A stretch of 64,000 nt of DNA, from NCBI GenBank assembly GCA_015501605.1, contig JADNRZ010000046.1, positions 84,418 through 148,417 of the forward strand, in the 5' to 3' direction. Shown piece after piece: positions 22,641-36,178 of this stretch. The stretch's first letter is position 1; each line of letters starts with the position of its first letter. The position numbers and the translations under genes are program-made. The notes under the pieces are model-generated. The model was not told the origin of the DNA and did no database searches. It worked only from the letters and a program-made list of their open reading frames with translations. Source of the stretch: Panaeolus papilionaceus (lineage: Eukaryota; Basidiomycota; Agaricomycetes; Agaricales).

Positions 22641-25600
22641 AAGACATCCCCATGAGAAAGTAAAATCAGCAGAGTACTATCGCTGGTATTTATAGTATCA
22701 ATTCAATTTCTGGCATTAGCCGCCTGCCGCTGGATCACCAGGCGGCGCTTCCGTGGGAGGATACAACAAGCATCGAACTCAAAGCTTTCATCTTGTATTC
22801 TCATTCATTTCAAGAGCGACACTCGTCTCCCTCAGTACCCCCATTTTTTTTATCACGCCATTGCAAGGAATCGAGCACAGAAGATGAACTAGTCACCACC
22901 GACGGCAACACTTGGACTCAAACTGTCATCTTATCCAACTCTGTCGTCGATATCTGTGTTTTACCCCCATTCCCAAATCGCATCACTTCGTCTTACCCTT
23001 CACTACTCCAGTTATTTGCTTCTTAGATTTTACCATAAAAATGGAGTCTTGAATTGATCAAGCGCGCTGCGCTGCGCTCCGTATGAATTACACTCACAGC
23101 AGACTTGGTGTCAGCGATTAAACGTTAAACGATTGAATTAGGGGATAGTAGGTAGGGAATGGTCGCGTTGCGTCAAGGAGTCAAACCGAGAACGGGGGAA
23201 AACGATGGCACTAATGAGTCAGATAGTTGCACAACACATAGGATACTCAGTCTCTCGACTGCGCCCTTCTTTAACTTGTGTAATTACGTGTATTTTACTC
23301 AGGTAGCCTCTATCCATTCGCCCTGAAGTCCTTTGGAATCTGAAAATTACTTGAACGCGGTGCAGATGAGAAACCATGATCTCAAAGACAATAGATAGGT
23401 TGGGCCACCCAGTAATGTTGACGGCTTATACTCCTCCTGTAACACCTCCCTCGCCATCATGGCGCCTGCGTCGTTGTTCTGGAAGACGATGCGCAGAGGA
23501 CGTAGTAGTGGGGGAAGACGAGGGGATGAAGATGGGGAACTGGTAGGTCCCAAATCCCCTCTTCCGTTTGAATAACGAAAGACGATGAATGGGAACTAGG
23601 CATAACGAGTGCACTCATACATTATTACGGCTTAGACAACAACGATAATGCGAAACTTGACAACACGTGCATCTTCGTATTGTTGGTCTCGATACCTACA
23701 AATGTACCACAAACTGCGAGTGATTAGTCAAAAATTGAGGGATCACAAAGTACAAACCTGCGCACATTTGGGATGAAAGCATATTCCCTGTACCAGTAAG
23801 AGAGTATCCGAGTATGGGGAATCTCGCAACACGGAGGCACAGGAGGGTTCGGGTGAAATATCATTATGCAGGGTTTGTTGATGCGATGTATTCAGGTGTT
23901 TGAGGGGGCATGGGGATGTAGATAGGAAAGTTGGTAGAAGGGGCGAATCGTGATTCATGTCCTCATTCATTTGCGTGCGGAACCTTGTTGGTATGTCACT
24001 ACAGTGATGAGGTTCCTAAGGTCGATGTGCACCTGACCTTTCTGGTCGCTTATACATAATGTATTCACATTTGTGCAAATAACTGGGAATTTGAGTAAAG
24101 AAGTGCTGTGAAGTAACCCGAACCGAAGTTCAGGTGTTGAGTTGAAACGGATCCGGAGACATAAGACGTGTACAAGGTTGAATTATCATTACATTTTTGC
24201 ATGGGTAAAAACCATCGGAATATGCACCTTATACCATCGGGATACTCATATAAATGTTTTTTAAGGTATGCGTTTGGACCTGTTCTCAAATGACATGAAC
24301 TCGGTCAGATTTCGAGATGCTTGAAGCGTCACTCAGCCGTGATTTTTCATTGTGCGACCCTATGCTAGGGTTATGAAGCAAATACTAAATACATCCTGAC
24401 GCAGTCGGGTATGTACTACTAAGTATGTTATGAAGAGAAGTTGATCGTTGGTTGTCTATTTCCGCGTTGATCCTCTACCGTATTTTTGCGTTTCTTGCCT
24501 TATCACCCTTCGAGTCGAGACGTCGAAATCTAGGTTTCAACAACCTCTGATTGTTTCCTAATTACGCACCTACAGAACCTCTCCGAGCATCTTTAATAAC
24601 ACGACCTTGTATAATCAGCTTCGATATTGTCAGTAGCAGATACCGTTGGTGTTGCGGCCCGCGAGGTTCGAGAAGGGCCGAACGATGGGTGTGGTAGAAC
24701 ACAGCATTTTGTCGAACATTGAGATAAAGTTTGTGTTCGGTCTAGGTGCTGAGATCGTGTAGGGGATGGGAGGTGTTGTTGGTTATTCAAGTGCGACGCA
24801 TGTCAGTGTGCGACAAACGCAAGCACAAGACGGGCCTTTTAGAATGGAAGATATTGGGAAGAAGCTCACCAGTCGCATGGAGGGGCCTTCAAGTTTCCAG
24901 CAAAACGTGGTCTCTACCAATCTAACACCCGACACCACTCCACTCAACACTGACCACATTAGTCGCATTGTTTTCCCTATCCTCTCTCCTACCTCATCAT
25001 AACACAGTTCTTTTGACGTCCCGAGACTGCCCTCTCACCTGTTAAATGAGTAAAGCTTGGATAGCCTGAGATAGTAATGAAGTTGAGGGGCAGGGATTCC
25101 ACCAGAAGAAAAAGAATAACAACACACGCTGGAGGAGCATACCAGGAAGACGAATTGGCAAGATCCACTTGGAGTGATGGATCGCGTCTGTGGTGTGAAA
25201 TTTTCTAGCCGCTCTCCTACGGAATCGTGATTGGAGGACCGCAACGATAGAACACGGATTACTCCATTTACGATGCTCTCAAACTTATATCCCAGGTGCG
25301 CCATTATTCGGCGACGCCTCATTATCATCTGGCGGTTTTATCCATTACCTTAACGGTGATCTACAGGTATCTCTCATTCCAACACTATGGCTACCGGAAG
25401 GTCCTCCAGCATGAGTAAGCAATACGAACACAGACAGGGAACGAACGCGTGTGTTGCAACGTCGGAGTGCGTCGAGTGCAGGGTGTCGGAGAGATACTGT
25501 GAAAAGGGAAGGGAGGGGAAGATGCAAGGGCCTGTATGTATTGCTATGGAGAAAGCCTGAGTATGAACGAAAGGGCTGTCAAACGCTTAGACGTTGTATG
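22641..25600. other. Gene-poor interval with a diverged module A piece
   Basis: 23040-23360 is a diverged copy of 16620-16920 (CACTCACAGCAGACTTG, then a CCGAGAACGGGGG-like word). The remainder shows no convincing exon, RNA gene or long repeat. Open frames are all under 100 codons and have no recognisable motif. Confidence 0.45.
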
Positions 25601-28500
25601 CAAAGAACGATTTAGAAAGGGAAGCAGAAAGCAGACATGAAATAAAATCCAGATGACGATCACAGCTGTGAAGGCGGGTCAATTTGCGTCACAATATTTC
25701 AGTTTCGATCATCGTGTTGAGCATGTCACATTAGGGGAAGAGGTTAGACGAGTGCAGGGATATGAAGAGTTCAAGCCAAAGTGAGGCATTTGGTGGAGGA
25801 TTGTGATTTACGAAATGTCGCGGCAGGCTGTGGGAATTATTTACATATTGGTGTTTGAACTCTGCACCGAGCCGTCAACGCCGTCCATCAGGGTTTGTTC
25901 CCAAACCACCATCATCGTCGCATTGAGTCTGAGGACAACAATCCCTATCTCTCTCTCGGCCTCTTTTCTATTCCTCGCTTGTTGGCTACAGGCTTATGAC
26001 GAAATACCGTGGATGATGTAGTTAAGGGGATTGGCTCTGGCGGTTTTTGTCTACAGACTACGACATGTCGGTTATGGTGCAAGGGACCATAGTGGAGGGA
26101 TGTGTATGCTGGATTTTCAAGTGGTTTAATGTAGTTTTATGTGAGTACCATCATTCATTTTTTACCTTCCATGACTAACTTATCATAGACTCGTCATTTT
26201 CAGTGTATTTCTGATAGCAAATGGCATTTTCCTTGATTTGCTCATTAACTCTACGTGAAGAAAGAACCTCCCTGGCGTCCCTTCTTGATCGTTAAATATT
26301 GAAACCCTCTTTCTTTCTTTCTCACCATGCCTTTTAACCCCACCATTTCTCAATTTCTTTTCCAAGGTCCTCCGCTGGTAGCGGTTTTAGAGTGCAAGAG
26401 GGTTGGGAGAAAATGCAAGTCGCATAATATTTCGTCGGTTTTTCACAGCTCCATTTTCGTACTTAATCTTCTAAAGCCGTGACCTTTAGATCGCCTTCTA
26501 CCACATCCACCCCCACACTGGCTTCGTTCATCATTTACCAGCCAATACAATCCAACGAGTTTGGCCCTGCGCATTTCCCAGCGAATGATATGTCAAAACG
26601 AGGTATGTAAGCCTCGTCCTCGTTATATGTGTGGCAATACTGAAAATACCTAGGTTAATTTTTTGCGCGCAATTTGGATCTGGTCTCTTTGTTCCACAGA
26701 TGTTTGTGTTGAAGCGCGATGAAAACGTTCATTGGATGGGGTTGGTAGCTGTCCTTTGATGAGAGAACTCAGTGAGTGGAGAGGGATCGTGAGGGTTTGG
26801 GGATGTTGTCGACGGCGAACAGCGTTATGGATGACGATTTTGACGGGATATTGTCAAACCTGGGCACATCCGCACGTTGAGGTCATCATCAGTAAGGATC
26901 GCTCTTTCGCGTTCCAAATCTCAGCAGACGTCAACTAACCTACTCAGTTCCAACGTCGCGGAGTTAAATCCACTTGCACTCTGTAACCAGCGACTTCAAC
27001 AGGCGAAAGCGGCGCAATTACTGACACGTCATCAGAGATGGACGTTGGTCTCCCTCTTTCTCTGTGATCGTGCCTGGACGCTTTCAACTCACTCCTGTGG
27101 GGGCGAGCATCCTCCCACCAATGCGATTCCATCACCCCCTGCGTCGTTCATTTTCAATTCCTAGACCAACAAAGTTGTGTGGTCCCGTCCACTCTCCCTC
27201 ACTTCCAAATCACCCCTCTAGCACTCCCGTTGCTCTGCTCCACCTACTTGCCTCTACGACCTCCACAACACCACCCAGTGTTATTTTCCCGACGAATTTA
27301 TCTTTCCATCGTCTTGTCGCTAACATAACATCTCCGTCTGAATTAATTATCACCCATGTGGTTACTGTCGCCGCTCTCGTCAACCCCACAATTGCACTCT
27401 GCTTTCAGTCACTCCGCTCAAAGTTTTCGCCCTGTCGTCCTGCATACGGTCTAGGCATGGTAGGAGTGGTGAAAGGCCAGGTTGTAAGGGGGAGGAAACG
27501 AAATAGGAAGGTGTTGATGTGAGGAGACCTCAGCCATCGGGCGATGTGGACACGACGACACTTTGGCTCACAAGTCATGCCAGAGTTCACCAATGGTCCT
27601 CACTCCTCACGTAACACGAGCCTCAACACTCTACGCTGCTTTTCAAGGTCGTTTGCTTGGTCTAGCTGTCGCCGATGCGGCAGGAAACGCTGTTGCACTC
27701 CGGCCATCAGGCGACATGGACACACCAACACTTTGGCTCCTAAGTCGAGGTAAGTTCAACCAATGGCCCTCTCTCCTTCCATATAACAAAGATCAATACC
27801 TGACGCTGCTTTTCAAGGTGGCTTGCTGGCCCTGGGTGTCACCGATGCGGCAGGAATTGTCATTGTTGGACGTCGCCGGAGTGTTGTGTGGGGTTTGGGT
27901 TACAGAGAGGGAGGGGTGATATCTCGGACGTTGAGCCGTGTCTGAGGATTGGCGGTTGGGGATGGGGACGAAAGGATGCGTGGGATGTGGGGGGATATGG
28001 AAGGGGTGGTTAGGAAGGAGGTGGACGAGGGGGTGCAGGTAGGGAACGCCACGAGTAACAACCAGTGTTCAACACAATGGTTGTTTGAGTGGTTAGGGCA
28101 CAATATTTTGTTAAGTAACACTCGGCTGATATCTCTTCACGAGTTTGCGTTCTGAATAATCATTAGTAAAAATAAGGGATGTGTCTTATATTTTATCCGC
28201 TTTTGATATAAATTTCCTATTCAACTTGCATTGGCACGTTAGTTGGAGTGACCGATTGCGTGTATCAGCTCATTTCATTGAGGTCATTCCTTCTCGAGGC
28301 ACCTGACCGATCCGGCTCATAATGTTCACTTGCACCCTTGAGTCTTGATCGACCATCTTGCAGATGTGAAGGTGTACCAAACTGCGTCACAGATCGCATA
28401 GATTCATTTGAACACCCAGTTTATCATCTGCATTCCCCCAGTACGACCACTACTCACCTGCCCAAATACATATAATTCAGCCAGCTATATATTCAAACAC
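25601..28500. repeat. Third, more diverged copy of modules C-D-F-G
   Basis: Landmarks recur in the same order as at 18341-20700: a CAGGGTTTGTTCCCAAACCACC word near 25888, TATGTGAGTACCATC near 26138, a D-type block near 26490-27170, tandem F units at about 27530-27900 and a G block (CATTGGCACGTTAGTTGGAGTGACCG) near 28220. No gene is supported. Confidence 0.6.
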
Positions 28501-28796
28501 GCACTTAACAACATGCTTACACCAAATGTGAATGTTACTACACGAAGGAATTGATTAGCAGGAAAACATAACTGACAGAACAGCCATGGTCAACAGAACA
28601 GGGATGTGTATTCTGCATTCTCAGTGTTTTAGAATAGGATTATGTGAATACAATTGGCTCGTGTTTGGATGAGCCCTGGCTCACCTGCATTTCTTGTTTT
28701 CAGTGACTCATCTTTGTGTAATATCATCTTTTGGGTACTGTCTACCCTCAGTCACAAGTCACTGTTGAACACTCTGGGATGTGATTGTCACTCTCG

Positions 28797-29873
28797 CATG
28801 CATCTTTGAACCCTATGATGTTCATCCTCACCTCTCAATACCCACTACAAGCCATTTTGACCCTCCTCTTGTCCTCTCTGCTGAGATTGTCCATTTGTCT
28901 TCAGGTTGCATTTTGTGGTTCTCATAGCAGCATGCCCCCAGTAGGGGAATATTGGTTGGAGTGAAAATTTGGAGCTTTGTAAGAGACATGAAGCAGAGTG
29001 GAGCAGGTAGTGATTACTGTGAATGGAAGGAGAGGGGAGTTGTCAGGGATGAACCACAGGTATTGTTTGTAAAAGCCATTCCATATTGAAAGTGGAGTAG
29101 TGGACAAGACAATAACTGCCTAGTGAAAAAAATCTGTTGATGGAAAGGTACTTACATGTGATTGTATTGTTCATATGAAGAATAGACTTTGAATGAATTA
29201 GAGACTCTGGTTGAGAAGGACATGGGAACTCTGAGTCCTTAACATGACATGCTGTCAACAGCTACTTGTTGTTGACTACATCTGGAAAACTCAACCATCA
29301 CATGTATGGACCTTGGTCTTGTCTCACCTCTGGATCTCAAGTCCAACTTGCTCTAATGAAGATATAATGCAAGTAGATACAACAACCATAAATTTAGAGA
29401 AAACAAGGGCACAAGAATAGAAATGTATATGAATTGAGAAGAAAGCAAAAATACATGACTTGATAGACTTGATAGAGTAATAGGATGAGATGGGAATATG
29501 ACTGCATGAGAAATCATAGTAGCATTTGAGATTGTGAGGTGGAACAGAAAATAACTAAGGCTTTTTGAATATTTTTTTCAGGTGTGAGGTCACACCTTTG
29601 AGATGTGCAGACATGGACTTTTTATTGGATGGGGATGGGGATGATGACAGAAGGGGAGGTGAAGGTGGAGACAGAGATGAAGTTGGAGGTGGGGATTGAG
29701 GGACATTCTCTTGGAGAAAAGGTGAGGAGCAGCTCCCTGGGTCAATCTCATATAGATCATCCAAAGAGGACTGAAGGGCCCCTAATGCCACTTTCTCATC
29801 CCTGAGTACAACCTCAAGAAGAAGGGGATCTTCTCTTCCAGGGGTGGTTGTATTCTGTTTGTCCTCTGCAAGT
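28797..29873. other. CpG-free tract
   Basis: Reading every line from the CG at about 28795 to the one at about 29874, I find no CG dinucleotide in about 1,077 bp. It includes a module E copy (28940-29100), the 3' flank of the GTPase gene and part of that gene's last exon. Paralogous sequences at 20980-21170, 36179-36500 and 46540-46790 have many CGs at matching places, which here read TG or CA. Confidence 0.85.
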
Positions 29874-32183
29874 GCGAGAAGTCGTTCATGAGTGTTGCTG
29901 ATGCGCTTAAGGAGGTTGTTGAGGATGAGGGATTGGTATTGGGGATCCATGTTTTGTGATGTGTCCTCTATATGGTGACATCTTCCATGTACCCCATCCA
30001 GAATTAGCAGTGCTGAATCTGTAGAAAATTCAAACTTTGTGACTTTGATAGGACGTCTATCTGATCGCTATCACAGGAATAAGTCCTATTTTCAATGTAA
30101 AAATGTAAACCACCTACTTGAAAAATTTCATCTGACAAGGTGCTAAATCGACGACTAGCATCCTCCATCCTCTTGGGGTGTGAAGTGTGATTCCACATTG
30201 TGGTAACCACAGTGACTGCAGTGTCTTCCAATGACCCTGCAGCTGCTCTGAGTAGCTTAAGTGCATGCCTTTTCAAACCGAATCTAATATCAGTGATGGG
30301 TTGAAAGTAGAGCATAGACACAAAAACCATTGTGGCGGAATGCCTGCCAAGCCACACCATTTAATATCCAAAACACATGCCAAACAGTGATCCAAACAAC
30401 ATACCGTAAATCATCTAGTTTTTGTGTAATCATGGTCATGATTCTGCTCTCTGGCAGCCTGGGGTCGAGAAAGCCAGGAGTATCCATCAGTATATAACAG
30501 GTGTTATATAATTGATGGCCTAAATTGACAACTTGATAGCAGGTGACATGCTGAGTGACACTCTCCAACGAGTCCCCCGAAATATCCAGCTTCTGTTCTG
30601 GCGATAATGACTCAATGAACTTGAGGAATGAACACCATTTCATAAAAATATGTAAGCACTTTGCAGGACACATTGTGAAATGACTCTTACTGTGCTTTTA
30701 CCAGAACCTGTTGGCCCCATAAGACTAGAGATTCATAGAGAAGCAGTACCAATATAAGTGTTGACGTTCAATTTTACAGCATAGCAACAGAACGTACATG
30801 TCAACAAATAAGATTTCTCCTTTCACATCTTCAGGTGTCACAGGTACCACAGATAATGGACCATTGATTTTTAGGGATTTATATGTTTGAGCTGTGGTGC
30901 GAATCGGATCATCAGATGTTGCCAAGTGTTGTGGACGTGTCTCTGGAAGGGGTGAAGAATGTGGTAAAGGATGTCGGGGAATTGGGACATCTGGATCCGG
31001 AAAAACAGATCGATATACTGTTGGGTCCAGAATGCGAAGGTCGTTGGCAAAGGACTCTAGGGCATCTAAGACCTGTCTCTCCTCCTTGTGGACGGACTGG
31101 AGCAGAATGGGATCTTCCCTTCCAATTGTAGTTGCATTCCGCTTGTCATCTGCAAGAATTTGGAGATGTTGTTGAGCGTTGTTGATTCGATCTACGAGAT
31201 TGTTGCGAATGAGGGATTGGTATTTGAGGTCCCGAGTCTGGGGCATTTCTCTCTCGTGGAGCCATCCACCGTGTGCGGTGTCCAGGATAGAGAGTGCTGA
31301 ATCCTTTGAATAATCACACTTGGTAACCGTGATACGGAGCTCATCAGACTGCTATTGAAATACTAAATATAATTTCACTGTAATATTGTGCGTCACCTAC
31401 TACGAATATTTCATCGGCCAAAGAACGAAGCCGACCATGGGCATCCTCGACCCGCTGGCCGTTGGCGGTTGAAATGCGATCCCACAACGTGGTAATAACA
31501 GTGATCCCGCTGGCTTCAAACGACTCTGCGAACGATTTCAGGAGCTTGACTGAATCCCGTTTGGTACCTGCAATGCGGATATCGGTGATGGGGTGGAAAT
31601 AAAAGATGTACACAGCGACCCTTGAAGCAGATTTACTATTCGGAAGAACCATTCAGTATTATTGCCCACGTCAAGGGAGTTGGAAGAAGACTGAAGACAT
31701 ACCGTAAACTATCCAGCGCATCCATGATTTTCGCCATTATTCGACTCTCAGACATCCTGGGGTCGCGAAATCCAGGCGTATCCATGAGTACGACAGTCCA
31801 TTGACCTTTCCCCACCGTCATATTGACGATTTGATAGCAGACCACCTCCTGGGTGACGCTCTCCAGTGAGTCCCCTGAAATCTCTAGTTTCTGATCCGGA
31901 GATAGCAGCTCGATGAACTGGAAAAGATAACTCTCAAAACTGCAAATCGGGGGATTAGAGCAGAAGTAAAATGATACATACAGAGCTCTTCCCTGATCCT
32001 GACCCACCCATGAGACTGATGGAGGAGCATCCTAAGCCTTGACGTTTGGTTTGGATAAAGCGGTAACAGCACGTACATGTAGACATCCAATGATTTCCCT
32101 TCTATATCTTCTGGGGTGATGGGAACAACTCCGAGTGAACCCTTGATTTTCAGGTGTGTATACTCTTGTGTGATGGTCGACAT
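29555..32183 (-). CDS. Tandem double-domain P-loop GTPase
   Basis: Nine exons on the minus strand: 32183-32077, 32015-31982, 31917-31703, 31620-31401, 31348-30798, 30724-30691, 30619-30405, 30343-30118 and 30067-29555. Together they give exactly 705 codons. Domain 1 has P-loop GGSGSGKSS, switch motif DTPGF and ITTLWDRIS at the G4 position. Exon 5 then runs without a stop or a methionine from the tail of domain 1 into a second N-terminus (YKSLKINGPLSVVPVTPEDV). Domain 2 has P-loop GPTGSGKST, DTPGF and VVTTMWNHTS. Intron positions repeat in both halves. Each domain ends with a helical region (YQSLI.NNL..RI) and the protein ends KKIFKKP. It resembles the AIG1/septin-like GTPase class; the NKxD motif is replaced. 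The cellular role is unknown. Domain 2 lies in CpG-poor DNA. Confidence 0.8.
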
Positions 32184-32499
32184 TCTGCGTTTCGTAGATA
32201 TGGAATGAGGGATGATGGTTATGGTTCGATCTCAAGAGGCGGGACCGGTCCCTCCAGGCGAAGTCTGCGTGTCGCTGTCGATATATTTTTAGATACCGAC
32301 CTCCGTTGGTCCGAGATTTGTCATCAATGGTTAATTACACCACTTGGACTTGGACTCCATTTCACCTATGCCGACCGATACCACCCGCTGATGAGCGCGC
32401 AACAGTGGGGTGACGAATGGAAAACAATACAAACACAAAAATGAGATGGTAGATGAATGGGATAGATGTGAGGGTGACGATGCAAGGTGAGTGATATGA
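32184..32499. promoter_or_regulatory. 5' region of the double GTPase gene
   Basis: About 315 bp upstream of the start codon. The segment GATGGTTATGGTTCGATCTCAAG near 32213 recurs upstream of the GTPase gene at 45166 (near 45210) and, more diverged, beside the KDZ right end, so it is a conserved upstream block of this family. No TATA box is clear. Confidence 0.4.
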
Positions 32500-34870
32500 T
32501 GATGGTGCGCTCAATGACGTCAGTGAAGAATAGCGAGAAATCACGCAAATAAAGAGCATTGATCTCTGACTGGCCAAGGTATGTGAATGAAGAGAGGACA
32601 TATTCAGATGAATTGATCGTAGCCAGGGAGTTATGTTGAAGGCGGGGAGGTGGATGGGATAACAGTGGTAAATTATTTGTTGGTGTTTGAACTCACCATG
32701 AACATCAAGCCGTCGACCCAACAGGGTTTGTCCCAAACCATCATCATTGAATGGTTGACATCCCTCGTCACCTCATTCTTTCCATCTTTTTTACTTGTGA
32801 TTTTGTCGTTCATGGTTGACTGTGGACGAAGGAATGCCTCAGCAGCGCTGCACGTTGAAGTGGGTTGAGCGGGTTGATTGCTAGGTGTCCCGGTCAGCCA
32901 CGTCAATCACAGTGTCGGGGATGATGATGTGCATTTTGGAATTTCAAATGGCTTAGTATAGTTTTCTGTGAGTACCATGAGATCGTTTTTTAACCTTCCC
33001 TGCTAATCTAGACTCGTCATTTTCAGCACAATCTCATCCTTTTTTCATCAATGAACTGGTTGACCTGTGATCTCGTCATCGTCGCTAAGGTTGTCCTCTG
33101 GTAGCCGGGCAGGGACTTTTTTCAGAGCTTTTGCACGAAGAAAGATGGTGAAATGGGGTTATGTACTCACGAGGATCGTTGAGAACACGCAGGCCCGGTT
33201 TGTCCTCGACTTATTCATCTGGTTTTCCTTGTGTATCTCTCATACCAACCTTCCAAAACTTCAACTAATCCCTGATTCTTAGACTACATTTTACTACACC
33301 CATCATGCGCGCTCGCTTCATCTACCATTTACCACCCAACACGACGAGAAGGGCTTCAGGCCTATGTGCTGTATATCAAAACAAGGTATGTCTGCCGTCT
33401 CTTCACCTTATGGCCAGCGATACTGACGATACAAGTTTTCTGCATGTATTAAGGATCTGGTCTCGTCGTTCCGCAGATGTCTGTTTTTAAATCAACTTCT
33501 ACTCTGTACCCCGCGGCTTCAGCAGTCTCGTTTTCTCCCCTACACATTGCGTACCAAGGAAGTGACGCAATGACCGACGCCTCATCAAACATCGCTGTTG
33601 GTCTCACTCATCCCTCTGGGATTGTGGCGGGACCACATCTTCAACGTACTCCAGTTGGCAGGACCATCCCACCACCGATTCATCGCCATTACTCCCTGCG
33701 CCGTTCATTCTGGATTTCATTCCCATCCACCTTACTCACTTCCAATGACCCTCTATGGCTCCCGTTGCTTATTCTCCTACTCAATCTACCTCTACCATTT
33801 CCACAACACCACCCGGTACTAGCGTCCACTTCCGTCATCACATTACTCAGGTAGCATCTCCGACGTTCTCCCCTTTATGCTCACAAGAAGCACAAAATCA
33901 CCTATCACCAGCGTGGTTGCCGTCGCCGCCTGTTCTGATAATTGAATACTCGCCTTCAGTCACTCCGTTCAACCTTTTCTCTCTGCAGAGTAGGGGTAGT
34001 GAAAGGCTGGTGTGAACGGGAGGAAACGAAAATGGAAGGTGCTGGTGTGAGGCGACCTTGGCCATCAGGCGAACCGCACGCCAACACTTTGGCTCATAAG
34101 TCAAGCCAGAGTTCAGCGATGGACCTCACTCCTCTTATAACACCTCTCTCGACATCCTACGCTGCTTTTCATGGTCATTTGCTCGCTCTAACTGCCGTCG
34201 TCGTGGCAGGAAATGTTGTTGGACCCTGGCAAGATGGACATGCGGACACTTTGGCTCATAAGTCAAGTCAGGCGGCAACGATGGTTCTCACTCCTCCCAT
34301 AGCACGAACCCCAGCACTTTGTGATGCTTTTAAGGGTTGTTTGCCGGTCCTAGTTGTCACCGATGCCTCAGGAAATGTCGTTGTTGAATGTCGTCGGAGT
34401 TTCGGGTGGGGTTTGGGGTTACAGAAAGGGAGGGGCGATATTTGGATGTCGAGTCGTGTCCGGGTCGGATTGGCGGTTGGGGTGGGGTGACAACGAGAAT
34501 GAGATAAAGGGGGTTACGAAGGAGGTGGTTGAGAAGGAACAGGACGAGGGGATGAATGTAGGGAATCATAGGAGCAGCGACCCACCATTTAATACTACAA
34601 TGGTCGTTTCAAGTGGTTGGGGCAACGTATTTTCGTGAGTAATAAGACTCCATGCAGCATCGTTGTGTATACTAACTTCCGCTCCAGCTTGATCACCCAA
34701 AAACGCCCTCGTTTTCTTTACTACCTCTCTGCTCTACACAGTGGCCGCCTGAATGTCACCCGAGTCATCACCTCACCCCTTTGGTTGGCTGAAAGCGCAT
34801 ATAGCCCGTCAGGAGTGTTGCAATTGTTGATCACTACTCACCAGTACGACGGGAGTGGCTTATCATGAAC
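32500..34870. repeat. Segmental duplication, copy 2 (modules C-D-F)
   Basis: Partner of 18341-20700, with the same landmarks: GATTGATCTCTGACTGGCC-type text near 32556, CAGGGTTTGTCCCAAACCATC near 32722, TTGACCTGTGATCTCGTC near 33059, CCAGTTGGCAGGACCATCCC near 33650 and two tandem F units at about 34060-34400. No gene is supported. Confidence 0.8.
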
Positions 34871-36178
34871 ATATCACCACCAACACTGGCTACAGCAATG
34901 CGATGGCTTACACATCAAGCGACGTCGTCGTTGGCCTCCATCATCCCTCTACGACCCTCACTAATCCACGTCGTTCATCCTGCTGCCATCGCTGCGATCA
35001 TCCTACCACATATTTACATCGCTCCCCGGCACCTGCGTGCTCATCTTCAATTGGCGATTCCTACGCCGATGAAAACGAGGAACTTCACCTTCATTACTCC
35101 TGAACAAGCCCCCATGCCATTTATCTTCTCTACCCCTCTCCAATATCTCAACGACGTGGCCTCACTGCTTTTCTCCAAACAAATTTTCGTTTCCCTGATC
35201 ATGTCGCTTTTTTCTCATCACCAGTATTCTGCCTTCTGTCTCTCAATATCGCTAGCCGTTACGATCGCTGCCCACTCTGACCCAACAGCTCAACATTTAA
35301 TGCTCACCTCTCGTTATGGCTCAGGCATGGTAAGGGTGACTAGATGCAGGGCTGTTTGAGGATGATGTTGTGCGACGGGACCTTGGCTATTGGGCGGCGT
35401 GGAATGCGGCCACTTTGGCTCACAAGTCAAGCTGGGGTCTGCTGATTGTCCTCGCGCCTCTTGTAACAAGAACCTCAACATCCCGCGCTGCTTTTCATGT
35501 TTGTTTACTGGTCCTAGGGGTCACCAATGCCGATGCGGTGGCAAACGTCGTTATTGAGAGGTTGGTGGCGGAGTGAATAGATGGGTGGGATGAGAGAGTG
35601 CATAGAGAAGATCGTAGGCAGCGCGGAAGGCAAAGGGACGAGAGGAGCGGCGGTCCAGCTATCAATACAAGTCATGGACAGGCGGCGCAGGTTTGCGCTA
35701 GAAATGTGTGGGTATTATTGTGCTGGCATCGTTTATACATCCCGCACAGCTAACCCGATCCGACTGTAGTGTACTCATGTTGAGTAACAGTGTAAATAAA
35801 CTGTAGTTCTATGACCCAAATCGCTTTTTCATTCAATCCATTCCGTCAATATCGTTACCCACATTGACATCAATCCTTCCTGTAGCACTCAACGTGCCCT
35901 ATTCGTCCTGTATGTAGGACGGTGTTCATCCATTTTTTGGCCGTCCAGTGGGTACCAAACGGCATAGATTTATGTGCGCTCCCATTAATGAACTCGAGCA
36001 TCTCGTCTCTGATGAACTGAGAGTATGGCTTCCGTTATTGCCGAACTAAGGTGTAAATCTGTTTATATTCCTAGATATGGGGATCAAAAAATTCGAGTCC
36101 ACTACAATCAAGAGCCTATGGATATGAAAGTCACACAACACTGTTTCAATGAAATTCAGATAAGAAAGTAAAGCTTGT
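34871..36178. repeat. Modules E, F and G before the second GTPase gene
   Basis: 34871-35130 matches module E. 35376-35570 matches the first bases of the window (TTGGCTATTGGGCGGCGTGG). 35850-35990 is a diverged G block. I see no gene. The last about 60 bp are the 3' end of the GTPase transcript. Confidence 0.6.

Noticed and set aside
23347..25530. Several minus-strand open frames of 60-97 codons
   Set aside because: They have no recognisable motif, no plausible splice partners and no conserved copy elsewhere in the window.
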